Shown here piece after piece: positions 24,484-34,500 of a stretch of 64,000 nt of DNA. The number at the start of each line of letters is the position of its first letter. The first letter of the stretch is position 1. This stretch comes from Arthrobacter alpinus (lineage in GTDB: Bacteria > Actinomycetota > Actinomycetes > Actinomycetales > Micrococcaceae). The position numbers were made by a program, and so were the translations under genes. The notes beneath the pieces are model-generated. The model did not search any database, was not told the DNA's origin, and saw only the letters and a list, made by a program, of their open reading frames with translations. The DNA lies in assembly GCF_001294625.1 (NCBI RefSeq), contig NZ_CP012677.1, positions 3,720,001 to 3,784,000 on the forward strand, given 5' to 3'.

Positions 24484-24686
24484 GGTCGCTGAACGCTCAC
24501 GCTCAGGCTCAGTCCCAATGCGTTCACCACAGCGTTCACGATGTCCAGGCGCACGGTTTCGCGCCCGTTCTCCAGATCGCTGAGCACCCGGGTGGAGATG
24601 TCCGCGAGGTCGGCCGCCTCACTTTGGGTCAGGTTCAGCTCGCGCCGGCGCGCTCGCAGTGTGGCGCCAAGTTGGGCTGCATCCAT
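24480..24686 (-). CDS. hipB: HipB-type XRE antitoxin
   Basis: A 68-residue DNA-binding protein. ATG 24686 gives MDAAQLGATLRARRREL directly before the HTH; the longer open frame to 24824 is an unlikely Pro-rich extension. The HTH (LNLTQSEAADLADISTRVLSDLENGRETVRLDIVNAVVNALG) is standard XRE/HipB. The four-base overlap with hipA is the normal antitoxin-first arrangement, so HipB should repress the operon with HipA as corepressor. With HipA probably inactive as a kinase, the pair may persist as a regulator only. Confidence 0.88.
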   Translation of the reverse strand: MDAAQLGATLRARRRELNLTQSEAADLADISTRVLSDLENGRETVRLDIVNAVVNALGLSLSVSVQRP

Positions 24687-24875
24687 TGTCGTGTTCCAGC
24701 CTTTCAGTGTGGTGGGGCCCAGGGAGGTGGGCGGTGGGGGGCAGGGGCCTCGGGGAGATGCTCCCATCATAAGATGCGGGCCACGAATTTGTGCACGATC
24801 ATGCTGAACATCCCTGTCCGGCACACCGGGGCCCTGCGCCCGGCGCCGTGGACCTAGACCGTGGCCCTATGGCCA

Positions 24876-24974
24876 GCGAGCACGGGCTCAAACCGCGAGC
24901 ACGGGCTCAACCCGCGAACGCACGCTCAACATACACCGTCCTGGCGGGTTGGCACCGTTTTCGGTGCGAGAACG
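24876..24974. repeat. Palindromic repeat element, copy R2
   Basis: Three forward copies of a roughly 19-bp unit stand in tandem: GCGAGCACGGGCTCAAACC, GCGAGCACGGGCTCAACCC and a diverged GCGAACGCACGCTCAACAT. They are followed by the core ATACACCGTCCT and one inverted unit, GGCGGGTTGGCACCG. It lies immediately downstream of the DUF559 stop codon. It aligns in the same orientation with R3 on the other side of the gene (44 of 55 positions by hand count over 24914-24968). Confidence 0.85.
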
Positions 24975-24978
24975 TACT

Positions 24979-25980
24979 TCATGCCGCAAGGGAACCCCGT
25001 TGTGCGCTGAAAACTGCCAGAATTCTCCGCCTCACCTCCGCAGGATTCGACAAGTCCTTCCATTCAAGGCGCACAAATCGCCAGCCTGCTTCAATGAGCC
25101 GCTTTTCACGTTTGCGTTCGGCAAGAATCACTTCGGCGGTCGGTTTAAAGTCGAAGTACTTGTAGTCACCGTCAAACTCAACAATGAGCCTCTGCTCCGT
25201 CCACACAAAGTCCGGTCGGTACACCCGCCCTTCTACAAGCAGTTCCACTTGTAGTTCGGGCTGTGGGATGTCCATTCCCGCAATGATCAATCTGGTACGG
25301 GATTCACCGGGCGACTCACTCCTGCCGTCGAGGGCTCTCAGCACGCGTCGGGCCTTGCGGACGCCACGGCGTCCGACCATATCATTGACCATGGCCCACA
25401 TGACCTCGCTTCTGGCACCCTTTCGCAGAGCGTGGTCGCCGATGATCACTGCCTCGGCGAACCCGCCAATCCGGGCACAATCCACAACGGTCCGTTCCAA
25501 CGTCGTTACATGAACCAACTGGCCGTTGCGCAGGCGCATGGAACGGACATCGCCGACTGCAAGTGCCTCGTGGTGGCCGACCACGTCCGTCGGTGTGGAC
25601 GTCCCGGACGCGGATGATCTCGCGGACACATGCACCTGGGGGCCACAACGCCAGATGAACAGTCCGTGCAACCGGGCCGCGCTGAAGTGCGAATATGTGG
25701 GCGTCCCCCGCACGGTAACGAGGTGGGCGAGCAGCCGCAGCCTGTCCTGCTCCCAAGGTTTCAGCGCCCGCCACGTTTGGGCTTGGACGTAGGCGCCCTT
25801 GCGAAGCCGGAACACGTGGCCATGTTTCAGTGCCGAAGCAATGGTGCGGTCCCCGAGGCCAGCGTCCATCAGCTGGGCGGTGGTCGCCAATGGCGCGCCC
25901 GCCGGCCAGGCCTGAGCCAATCGTTGCGTTGGTGTCTGCTGTCCCATGGGTTGAGTCTTGCCGGTGCTGGTGGTAGTCAC
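24979..25980 (-). CDS. DUF559 protein with AbiEi-like N-terminus (Vsr-like nuclease fold)
   Basis: A 333-residue protein. I place the start at GTG 25980, where GGGGAGG is spaced eight bases away; ATG 25947 is the alternative. Residues about 15-75 form a winged helix like that of AbiEi antitoxins (TTAQLMDAGLGDRTIASALKHGHVFRLRKGAY). The C-terminal 110 residues are DUF559: PDFVWTEQRLIVEFDGDYKY, then EKRLIEAGWRFVRLEWKDL, the PD-(D/E)XK/Vsr-like core with Asp, Glu and Lys candidates. A DNA-related role is expected. Copies R2 and R3 of a palindromic repeat abut both ends of the gene. No toxin partner of the AbiEii type is adjacent. Confidence 0.85.
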   Translation of the reverse strand: MTTTSTGKTQPMGQQTPTQRLAQAWPAGAPLATTAQLMDAGLGDRTIASALKHGHVFRLRKGAYVQAQTWRALKPWEQDRLRLLAHLVTVRGTPTYSHFSAARLHGLFIWRCGPQVHVSARSSASGTSTPTDVVGHHEALAVGDVRSMRLRNGQLVHVTTLERTVVDCARIGGFAEAVIIGDHALRKGARSEVMWAMVNDMVGRRGVRKARRVLRALDGRSESPGESRTRLIIAGMDIPQPELQVELLVEGRVYRPDFVWTEQRLIVEFDGDYKYFDFKPTAEVILAERKREKRLIEAGWRFVRLEWKDLSNPAEVRRRILAVFSAQRGSLAA

Positions 25981-26029
25981 AAGACGTGCCTCCCCAGGCT
26001 GTGGATAACTTTGTGCGCCCGCTCCGATG

Positions 26030-26132
26030 GCGAAAACGGGGCCAACTCGCGAACGCCCCGCCAAGATACACCGTTCTGGCGGGTTGGCCCCGATCTCGGC
26101 GCAACAGCGCGGGTTGGTCCCGATCTCCGCGC
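26030..26132. repeat. Palindromic repeat element, copy R3
   Basis: Two forward units (GCGAAAACGGGGCCAACTC and GCGAACGCCCCGCCAAGAT), the core ATACACCGTTCT, and two inverted units (GGCGGGTTGGCCCCGATCTC and GCGCGGGTTGGTCCCGATCTC). It fills most of the gap between the DUF559 start (25980) and the kynU stop (26145), so it is also the 3' hairpin of kynU. Confidence 0.85.
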
Positions 26133-26144
26133 CTGATATGGCTC

Positions 26145-27410
26145 TTAGGTCACCGCGAGCCGCTCCCGAAAATCGGGGGTGTCCCACAAACGGTTCTCGA
26201 GAATGTCGAACAGGGCGTCCACGGCATCCCACACATCCGTGAAGCCCACGTAGAGCGGGGTGATGCCGAAGCGCAGCACATGGGGTTCGCGGTAGTCGCC
26301 AATGATGCCGCGGGAAATGAGGGCCGCCATGACGGCGTAGCCCTCCGGATGCTTGTAGCTGACGTGGCTGCCGCGGCGTTCATGGTCCAACGGTGTGATC
26401 AGCTCCAACGGGTGATCCCCGAGCCGGGCGTCGACCAGGGCATTGAACAGGTCAGTCAGGGCCAGCGACTTCGCGCGCAGTTCCGCCATGGGAACCTCCA
26501 GGCTCACATCCAGGCCGCACTCGACCAGCGCCATGGACAGTATGGGCTGGGTGCCGCACAGGAACCGGCCAATCCCGGAGATCGGTTCGTAAGCATCTTC
26601 CATGGCAAACGGGCGTGCGTGCCCCCACCAGCCTGAGAGGGGCTGCCAGAAACGGTCTTGGTGGCTCGGGTTGACCCAGATGAAGGCCGGGGAGCCGGGA
26701 CCGCCATTGAGGTATTTGTAGGTGCAGCCCACGGCGAAATCCGCCCCTGCACCCGTCAGGTCCACCGGAACCGCACCGGCAGCATGGGCGAGGTCCCAGA
26801 TCACCAGGGCCCCGCCGCCGTGCACCAAGGACGAGGTGGTGGTCATGTCCCACATGGCACCGGTGCGGTAGTTGACATGGGACAGCGCGACGACGGCCAC
26901 GTCAGCCCCCAGCGCGGCCTCCAGAGGGAGTTCGTCGTCGATCAGGCGGACTGAATAGCCTTGGTTGAGGAAATCCACGATGCCCTCGGCCATGTAAATG
27001 TCCGTGGGAAAGTTGTCGCGCTCGGTGACAATGACCTTCCGCAGAGGATCGCTCACCTGCTGGATGCGCAGTGCCGCGGCCAGCGTCTTGAACAGGTTCA
27101 GTGAGGTGGTGTCGGTGATGACCACCTCGCCGGGCCCGGCCCCAATCAAGGGAGCCAGCTTGTCCCCGAGCCGGGCCGGAAGGTCAAACCAGCCCGCAGT
27201 GTTCCAGCTGCGAATCAGCCCCGTGCCCCACTCCTGCTCCAACACCCGGGTGGCCGTGGCCATTGAGGTGCGGGGCCGGGCACCCAGCGAGTTCCCGTCA
27301 AGGTAGATGACGCCCTCCGGCAACAGAAACTCGTCCCTGAACCGGCGCAACGGATCGGCGGCGTCCGCGGCTTGGCAGGTTTCTCGGGTGGTGGGAAGAG
27401 TTGATTCCAT
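26145..27410 (-). CDS. kynU: Kynureninase
   Basis: A 421-residue PLP enzyme. ATG 27410 follows AAGGACG. It cleaves kynurenine or 3-hydroxykynurenine to (hydroxy)anthranilate and alanine. Family motifs visible: [59 protein letters not shown] with the PLP-contacting Asp, and the PLP-Lys in [15 protein letters not shown]. The C-terminal [15 protein letters not shown] and [20 protein letters not shown] complete the domain. The other tryptophan-degradation genes (kynA, kynB) are not in the window. A divergent MFS gene lies 130 bp upstream. Confidence 0.95.
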   Translation of the reverse strand: MESTLPTTRETCQAADAADPLRRFRDEFLLPEGVIYLDGNSLGARPRTSMATATRVLEQEWGTGLIRSWNTAGWFDLPARLGDKLAPLIGAGPGEVVITDTTSLNLFKTLAAALRIQQVSDPLRKVIVTERDNFPTDIYMAEGIVDFLNQGYSVRLIDDELPLEAALGADVAVVALSHVNYRTGAMWDMTTTSSLVHGGGALVIWDLAHAAGAVPVDLTGAGADFAVGCTYKYLNGGPGSPAFIWVNPSHQDRFWQPLSGWWGHARPFAMEDAYEPISGIGRFLCGTQPILSMALVECGLDVSLEVPMAELRAKSLALTDLFNALVDARLGDHPLELITPLDHERRGSHVSYKHPEGYAVMAALISRGIIGDYREPHVLRFGITPLYVGFTDVWDAVDALFDILENRLWDTPDFRERLAVT

Positions 27411-27540
27411 GAGGCGTCCTTGCCGTGGGTGTGACGTGGGTGTGAAGGGTGTGCAGGCCAATGCCCAATCTATGGCCGCACTTGTGCCGGGTCAAGGACA
27501 TTAGATGAGTGTGGGCCGTGGAGATGGCTAGGGTTGTGCA

Positions 27541-28833
27541 GTGACCAATTTTGTTGTGAAGAAGCCATGGACCGGGCGCATTGGCGCACTGCTGGGAATC
27601 ATGGTCCTGGCCTTGAGCCTGCGCACCGCAGTCTCAGTGGTGCCGCCGCTGCTCGGTGAACTGCGCGGCGAGCTGGGGTTTGACGCCTCCACGATCGGCC
27701 TGCTCGCCATGCTCCCGCCCCTAGTTTTCGCCATTTTTGGTCTGCTGACTCCAGCCCTGGTCCGCCGTTTCGGCTTGGAAAAGGTGCTGGTGGCGGCCGT
27801 GGTACTGGCCGTTGCCGGACAACTTTTACGGGCCGGCAGCGGTGCCGTGTGGCCGTTTTTGGGACTCTCCGCCGTGGTTATGGCCGGCTATGGCATTGGC
27901 AATGTGGTGCTGCCGCCGCTGGTGAAAAAATACTTCCCCGATAGGGTGGGGGTGGTGACGGCCGGGTATGTGACGCTGCTGGCGGTGGGCACCGCGCTCA
28001 GCCCACAGCTGGCAGTCCCGGTTGCCGGGCTCACGAACTGGCGGGTGTCCATCGGCTTGTGGTCCATGGTCAGCCTGGTGGTGTTGCTGCCGTGGGCCAT
28101 GCAGGCGTGGCGGGATCGCCGTGACAGACTGGTCCTCGCTGGGGCGGACGACGCCGGACTCTCACCCTCTGCTGGTGGTGACGGTACCGTTTCAGCTGTT
28201 CCGAAACTGCTGCCTTGGCGCTCTCCTGTGGCGTGGGGCCTGGCTATTTTCCTGGCAGGAAACTCGGCCCAAACGTACGTGTATTTCACCTGGCTGCCGC
28301 CTTACCTGTCAGGGCACGGCCTGGACGCAGCAACCGCCGGTTCGGCGTTGGCCTATTTCGCCATTTTGGGGTTGCCGGTGAGTTTGTTGGTGCCGCTGTG
28401 GATTCCACGCATGAAAAATCCTATCTTCGCGATCTTGCTCTTTGCGGCGTGCTGGGCGACGGGGCACCTGGGACTGTACCTTTCGCCGTCGGATGGGACC
28501 TGGCTGTGGGTGACATTTTCAGGCCTGGGCCAGGGCACCTTTGCCACGGCACTGCTGATGGTGAACCTGCGCTCGCGAACAACCCACGGTTCGGCGGTGT
28601 TGTCCGGTTTTAGCCAAGGTGTGGGGTACGCCTTTGCCGGGGTGGCGCCGCTGTTCTTCGGCACCATCCGCGACGCCACAGGATCCTGGACCGCGTCCTT
28701 TGCCATGCTGGGAGTTTGCCTGGTCGTCATGTTGGCGGGCGCCGTGATGATCAACCCGAAACGGTACATCGAAGACTCTGCGGTTGTTGCCGTGGCACCT
28801 GGCGGAGCCCGTGCTGGCGGTGCGGCTTCTTAG
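27541..28833 (+). CDS. MFS transporter, CynX/NimT type
   Basis: A 430-residue major facilitator protein with twelve hydrophobic segments. GTG 27541 is the first in-frame start. LSLRTAVSVVPPLLGELRGELGFDASTIGLLAMLPPLVFAIFGLLTPALVRRFG is the characteristic N-terminal pattern of the cyanate/2-nitroimidazole (CynX/NimT) family, including the R-T pair in helix 1. Substrate unknown: family members move anions such as cyanate. It is divergent from kynU, so export or import of an aromatic acid is possible. Its stop overlaps the convergent DUF5129 stop by four bases. Confidence 0.86.
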   Translation: MTNFVVKKPWTGRIGALLGIMVLALSLRTAVSVVPPLLGELRGELGFDASTIGLLAMLPPLVFAIFGLLTPALVRRFGLEKVLVAAVVLAVAGQLLRAGSGAVWPFLGLSAVVMAGYGIGNVVLPPLVKKYFPDRVGVVTAGYVTLLAVGTALSPQLAVPVAGLTNWRVSIGLWSMVSLVVLLPWAMQAWRDRRDRLVLAGADDAGLSPSAGGDGTVSAVPKLLPWRSPVAWGLAIFLAGNSAQTYVYFTWLPPYLSGHGLDAATAGSALAYFAILGLPVSLLVPLWIPRMKNPIFAILLFAACWATGHLGLYLSPSDGTWLWVTFSGLGQGTFATALLMVNLRSRTTHGSAVLSGFSQGVGYAFAGVAPLFFGTIRDATGSWTASFAMLGVCLVVMLAGAVMINPKRYIEDSAVVAVAPGGARAGGAAS

Positions 28834-30275
28834 AAGCTTGAGGAACTGCCGGAACCGGAGAAGCTGCCACCGCCGGCGCCGTAGCCGGTGCTGCTGCCAC
28901 TGGAAGAGGCGGAACTTCGGGCGGATTCGACGCTGGTCCTGGCGCTGGAATAAGCATGGTCAAAGGTGCTGACAGAGTAAAAGACGTTCATCCCGTAGAC
29001 GGTGCCAAGTATATTGGGGCGGCCATAGCCGGTGGAGTAGTTACGCTGGTCGGTGATGGTGCGCCGCATTTTCTCCGCCTCGGAATTAGTCTTGGCGTAC
29101 TCTCCGATCAAGTCATCGGAATGGCTACTGAGCAGTTGTCCCAACCCCGCCCGGGTTTCCTTGAGCAGGTCCAGTGCCGACTCGGGCTGGAGCCTGCCTG
29201 TTTGGATCTGTGAGGCCCAGAGCTGCAGATTGTCCTGTGTCTGGACCCCGAATGAACCCAGCGCGGCCGCACTGCTCAGACCGCGGGCTTCAGAGCGGTT
29301 CAAGAGCTCGGGCAAACGGTCCAAGTCGTCGCGGAGCGGGCGGACCTGACGGTCCCAGGCGGCCTCCCAGCCGGAGAACTTGTTCAGCAGCGTGTTGGTG
29401 TCGGCAATGACGTCATCCAGGCCGTCAAGTTCTATTGCGGCGTCGGCGTAGGAGCTGACAATTTTGACGTTCTTGCCCTGGGAAAGTTCCCGCTGGGAGA
29501 AGGCGTGCACCTGCTGGTTCAAAACCCCGGCCCGGGCGTAGCCGGTGCTGAAATTGCGGTACTTTTCCAATACCTGGAGCCCATACGTGGAATGCACGGG
29601 AATGGTATTGGCGTTCAGCTCGGTCACGTCCAGATCCAGGCTGACATTGGCGAAACTGGCGTCACCGGCCTTCATCAACTCCTCCGCCTTGGACCGGTTG
29701 CGTTTCCGAAGGACAAGCCACGTACCCAAGCCCACCAGCGCTGCCCCGCCGGCAATCGAGGCGGTGACGATGAACCCCGGTGAAAGATACCAGGGGCGGT
29801 TGATCAGGGCCGCGCCTTTTCTGACGCCGGCGATGGTCCCGTCTGTCCACTGTGCCTGGCCAAAGAGCGACTTGGTGGCATCCTGGATCTTGGCTTGGTC
29901 CCCAGCTGAGACCTTGAGGTCCTCGCCCATGTAGGTGCCGACCTTGCGGGCAGTGGGGTCCAAGGCGAAGATGAATAGCCCGTCAGCCCACTTTTGCCCG
30001 TCGCTGCTGAGCCATTCGGGATGCAAATCGCGTGCAAGCTCAAGAACCGATGCGTTCAATACATCGCTGCCGGCGACACCGTCGATGGTGACGACGGCAA
30101 CTTTGGTGGGCTGGCGGAAGTTGATCCCGGCAATCGCTGGCAGCAGCTGCGGCTGGTACAGCACGCCAGCAGCATCTTCGACCACGATGTCGGTAGGTGC
30201 GCTTGCCAAGGCAGCCGGTGCCACACCCAACAAGGTCAGCAATGCCACTGCCATAACGGCCAAGATCTTCTTCAT
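28830..30275 (-). CDS. DUF5129/TPM-like secreted membrane protein
   Basis: A 481-residue protein. A signal peptide ends near residue 25 (LLTLLGVAPAALASA). A TPM-like extracytoplasmic domain follows (about 28-155: VVEDAAGVLYQPQLL..., VAVVTIDG, WADGLFIFALDPTARKVGTYMGEDL). One membrane helix lies at about 167-188 (LSPGFIVTASIAGGAALVGLGTWLVLRK). A long helical cytoplasmic region and a Ser/Gly-only tail (YGAGGGSFSGSGSSSSF) end it, the TPM-family style of C-terminus. No enzymatic motif. Probably an envelope-associated scaffold. Its last four bases overlap the convergent MFS stop. Confidence 0.77.
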   Translation of the reverse strand: MKKILAVMAVALLTLLGVAPAALASAPTDIVVEDAAGVLYQPQLLPAIAGINFRQPTKVAVVTIDGVAGSDVLNASVLELARDLHPEWLSSDGQKWADGLFIFALDPTARKVGTYMGEDLKVSAGDQAKIQDATKSLFGQAQWTDGTIAGVRKGAALINRPWYLSPGFIVTASIAGGAALVGLGTWLVLRKRNRSKAEELMKAGDASFANVSLDLDVTELNANTIPVHSTYGLQVLEKYRNFSTGYARAGVLNQQVHAFSQRELSQGKNVKIVSSYADAAIELDGLDDVIADTNTLLNKFSGWEAAWDRQVRPLRDDLDRLPELLNRSEARGLSSAAALGSFGVQTQDNLQLWASQIQTGRLQPESALDLLKETRAGLGQLLSSHSDDLIGEYAKTNSEAEKMRRTITDQRNYSTGYGRPNILGTVYGMNVFYSVSTFDHAYSSARTSVESARSSASSSGSSTGYGAGGGSFSGSGSSSSF

Positions 30276-30401
30276 TTTCCCCAGTTTCCTCCCAAATGCT
30301 TCATAGCTACTCTACCGAATGGAGTATTCTGCGGATATTGATGACGGCGGCGCGTTGGCCTGGCCTTTTGGATGAAGGCCGGGTCTGAACTGTGTGGTGA
30401 G

Positions 30402-31565
30402 TCAGGGTAAGCGTTCCAGGACGAAGTCCCAGCGCAGCAGTTCTTGTTCAAGGCGCAGCCCCGGCCGGTACGTGCCGGCCTGTAGTTGCGCATAGAGGGC
30501 GCTCTCCGCCGGTGACAGATGATTTAGCATGGCGTGCGTTGGTGCGTCTTCACGGCCCCAAAAATCCTGGTGTGAGAGCAGGGTTTGTTCATCCATCAGG
30601 ATGCTGCGCACATGGGGATGGTGGGACCGCAGCTGGTCCAGGATGCCGAAGCCATGGGTGTCGATGTCGCCCCAGTACAACACTTCCTTGGTGCCCAGCC
30701 ATGCCGCCTCGCGGAGCGCTAGGAAGCCGTACCCGCCACCAAACACGGCCAGGGTGCGGGGTGCCGGTGGCAGGGCCAGGAAATTGACCAGGTTCTCCGT
30801 GGTGATGATCGTGTCCGCATCCACCTCCAGTGCGGCGAACGCGGTAGCCGTCATCTCCACGTCTGCCATGCCCGGGACCGGTGACAGGGAGGGGTCCAAA
30901 TACCGGATCCGGACCCGTTCGGGTGCGGCCAGAAAACCGTGCCTGCGCGCATAGTTCTTCCCGGCCAGGGGCCGGTCCGGCACCAACACTGCCAGCATCC
31001 CGTCGATGAGCCGGCGGTGTGTTTCCACGAACTTTGTGTGGACGCCGGGCAGGGAAAGTTGCCGCAAGTAGATGCCCGGGGCCGGGTTGGCGGCGAGCCA
31101 GACCGCCACCCGGGCTGCCGTCAAAGCGACCTCGCCGTGCTTGAGTAACTCTAAAGGCCGGCGCAGGGACCAAGCCAGGAGCCCGGCGTCGAGCTCGGCG
31201 ATGCGGCCAGCCAGCACGCTAAATCTGGCCGCCTCACGGCCCATTCCCAGGAACGCGATCTCGTCCGCGGCAGTGCCAAACACGGCGGCGGAGGGCAGTG
31301 TGTTGGCACCAATCGTGTTTGCCCCCACCGAGACGTACTCCAGCGAACAGCCCCGCGGTGCCGGCTCCCACGCATGCGCCCACGCCGCCGCCAGAGCGTA
31401 GTCGGTGCGCAACGCGGTGGCGCTGGGATATTTCAGGGCACGACGCCGGGGATACAGTCCCATGGGCAGGGCCGCCTCGCGCAGTAGCTCCCCACTGTTC
31501 CAGGACCGGAGCGAGGCGGCACGAATATCCGCCGGGGTGGTCCAATCTGGCGGTTTAGCTACCAC
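30402..31565 (-). CDS. jetD: Wadjet subunit JetD (TOPRIM nuclease)
   Basis: A 387-residue protein with an N-terminal DUF3322-like and C-terminal DUF2220-like region, starting at GTG 31565. The TOPRIM part shows LAVFGGGYGFLALREAAWLG (acidic strand) and VLYWGDIDTHGFGILDQLR, the D-x-D-H motif that binds metal in JetD. In Wadjet, JetD is the topoisomerase-VI-like nuclease that cuts plasmid DNA after the JetABC motor has extruded it. It is the last gene of the operon and overlaps jetC by 11 bases. Confidence 0.92.
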   Translation of the reverse strand: MVAKPPDWTTPADIRAASLRSWNSGELLREAALPMGLYPRRRALKYPSATALRTDYALAAAWAHAWEPAPRGCSLEYVSVGANTIGANTLPSAAVFGTAADEIAFLGMGREAARFSVLAGRIAELDAGLLAWSLRRPLELLKHGEVALTAARVAVWLAANPAPGIYLRQLSLPGVHTKFVETHRRLIDGMLAVLVPDRPLAGKNYARRHGFLAAPERVRIRYLDPSLSPVPGMADVEMTATAFAALEVDADTIITTENLVNFLALPPAPRTLAVFGGGYGFLALREAAWLGTKEVLYWGDIDTHGFGILDQLRSHHPHVRSILMDEQTLLSHQDFWGREDAPTHAMLNHLSPAESALYAQLQAGTYRPGLRLEQELLRWDFVLERLP

Positions 31566-34500
31566 GCTTGTCCCGTTCTGCCCGGTATTCGTGAATGGTC
31601 ATATTGCGCAGCTGAGAATCGTCGCCGGCCTCGTTGGCCACAAAGCCCACATTGGCCACAAACGGTTCAATGACGTGGATCTTTTGCAACGGCGTCACAA
31701 TGAGCAGCTGGAGTTTCAGCCGTTTGAACAATTCCAGCCCGTATTTGGCCGAATCGTCCGAGCCCCGCCCGAACGCCTCGTCAATGACCACGAAGCGGAA
31801 GGAACGTTGGTTGCCCGGGCCTGCCGCAATCCCAAACTGAAACGCCAACGCGGCCGCCAAAATAGTGTAGGCCAGCTTTTCCTTTTGCCCGCCGGACTTC
31901 CCACCGGAATCGGTGAAATGCTCGTGTTCCTCACCGGTTTCCGTCCATTTTTCCGAGGCTGAGAACGTGAACCAGTTGCGCACGTCAGTAACCTTTGCCG
32001 TCCAGCGCTCGTCCAGGCTGGTTCGCCCTTCGCGGCCCCGGAAACGTTCCACGAGCGCCTCAACCTGCAGGAACTTTTGCTCGGAATACTGTTCCTGCGC
32101 GCCGATGGATCCCTCGGAGCAGGCCCTCAGCTCGGTGCCAAACTCACGCACCTCGGGATCAGAGGTTGGCTGCGGTTCCAGCTGAATGTGCCGTCCCGGG
32201 TTGTATTCAATCCGGGCCAGGGACTCATTGATTTCACCAATGCGGGAGACGATGTCCTGCTTGCGGGCGTCCAGGAACGCGTTGAAAGCCACGATCTCAT
32301 GGATGGTGTTTTGCGTCAGAGATTCCTTGAAGCGTTCGGCAAAGCGGGGGAGGTCGTTATCCACCAGCTGGCCCAGGATCTTGTTGAACTCCCCGGCGGA
32401 CTCCAGGGACGCATCAAGCTCAGTGGTCTCGGACGGGTATTTGTTGCAGAAATCGGACATAAACCGGATGGTGGTCTCCGCTGCCCGGATCACCTGCCTG
32501 TTCAGGGCGTCGATGCTGGCAGTAAGTTTGTCCCGCACCTTGCTTTCAATCTTGGAGGTGTTCTTGTAGGTGAGGGTCTCCGACTCGAGTGCCGCCTGGG
32601 CGAGCCTGCCCACCTCAGCCAGCAGTCCGGCGTCGGACGTCAAAGGCGCCTCGGCAAGGGAATCCCGGCAATCCGCGATCTGCTCCGTGATGCCCTGGAT
32701 GCTGTTTTTGGTGGCGCCGATGCGCTCGGCCAGGTTGCTGAGTTTCTTGCTGGCCTTGTCCAGCCGCGCCTTGGTTGCGGTTTCGCGCTCGGTGAGTTCG
32801 CGCAGGATGTCGCTGGATGACTCCAGAACGGCCTTCTCCTGGGCCAGGTTTTCCATGGTGCGCACCGTGGTCCGCCAGTCCAGCCCGGCAAAACTTCCAA
32901 CGGCGGTCACCGTGCCGATGTGCTGTTGCTGGCGGCCCAGGTTGCCCAACTGGGCGTCGATCCGGCCCAGCCCGTCGGCAGCCGTGCGGACCTGTCCCTC
33001 TGCCTGGTCCAAGGCGGAGCGCAGCCGGGCAATCTTGTCGTGGTTGTCCCAGCCCAGCACATACGTGGAGCGGTCCGTGAGCGCCTTGCGGTCGTCCTTT
33101 TCGTGGCGTCCGCCGCCGCCCTTGAGCTGGCCGTTGATGGTGAGCGCCTTCGGATAACGGCGGAATTCATCCATGGCTTCGCAGCATTGGTGGTCAAAGC
33201 GGTGGCCCAGCTCATCCAGCAGGAATTCACGCAACGGTGTTCCCGGCTTGATGTTCAGTTTTGCGGCCAAGGTGCCTGCGGAGGCTGTGCGCGGGGAGGA
33301 AATGTCGGGAACCTTCAGATACACCAGCCGGGCGCGCAAGTTGTTGGAGTCAACCCAGTTGCTGACCGCGGCGTAGTGCTTGCCGGTCACTAAAAGGGAC
33401 AGGGCGAAGCCGTGGAGTGTGCGTTCCGCGGCGCCTTCCCAGGCTGCCTCGGAATCGCGGACCTTGAGCAGCTCGCCGGCAAAGGGCAGCTCCGCCTCGG
33501 TGATGCCTGTTCCGTCGCAGAGCCTTTGCCGCAGTGAGATCAGCCAGCCGGGCAGCAGGTTTTGCCGGTTCAGCAGGCTTTTCAGCTCTTCTTTGTACTC
33601 TGCCGCCTGCTCCGTGGCCTCGGAGCGCTGGCGGTCAAGGGCCGTGCGCTGTTCCTGAAGTTCCGCATTGGCCTCGGCCAGGTGCTTCTCCACCCCGGGC
33701 AGTGCTGCGGCGTTGGCGTCAAAGACCACCTGGTCTTCGGGCTCGAACAGGCCCAGAACCTTGGCTGCTTCAGAGTATGAGCTGTAGCGGCCGCGCTGGG
33801 CGCCGGACTCGATGGATAGCCGGGCCAGCTCGCCTTCAATGGCGGCAATCCGGCCGCCGCCGCTGTTGCGGATGTCATCTCGCAGGTCCGCCAGCTCGAG
33901 GTTGAGCCGTCCAACCTCCGCAGTCATGGCGGTCTGCTGTTCCTCCACCTTGGCGCTGGCGCGTTCCAATTCCAACAGGTGGGCTTCGCTGAGTTCCAGC
34001 TTGCGGGTGGTGAACCAGGGGGAAAGCTGCTCGCGTTGCTGGTGCGCATTCTCGTAGTCAACGGTTAGCGAGGCGTGACGGGCGGCGTTGTCCCGGACAG
34101 GTTCCAGCATGCGGATCTGGTCTTTGGCGCGCAATACGGCGTCGTGGGCCTTTTTCAGGTCCTCAAAGTGGTGGAGCAGGTTTTTGATGCGGGTTTCAAC
34201 ATCGTCCTCCTCCAGCATGTTGGTGCGCACAAAGTGGGTGATGTTTTCCACCTGCTTCATGGACACAGTGCGGTGGAACAGGTCCATGGCCTGGGAGGAG
34301 CCGATGCCGAAGTGGCGCTTGAACGAGGCCCCATACTTTTCAAACACGTCAAAGATGGCCGTGCCGTCGTTGCGCAGCCGCCGCTTCAGCTTCGCAATGT
34401 CCGCGCCAAAGTCGGAGAAGTCGCCCTTGATGGACTGCTCCCCCTCCGCGATGGAGTAGAAGCGGGTGGGCTGACCGGCTTCCTGCGTGGCCCACAGCGT

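Noticed and set aside
24687..24824. Longer HipB starting at 24824
   Set aside because: The added 46 residues are Pro-rich and absent from XRE antitoxins; ATG 24686 gives a standard protein.
24876..26132. DUF559 region as a classical insertion sequence
   Set aside because: The flanking copies are in direct, not inverted, orientation and no transposase motif or clear target duplication is visible.
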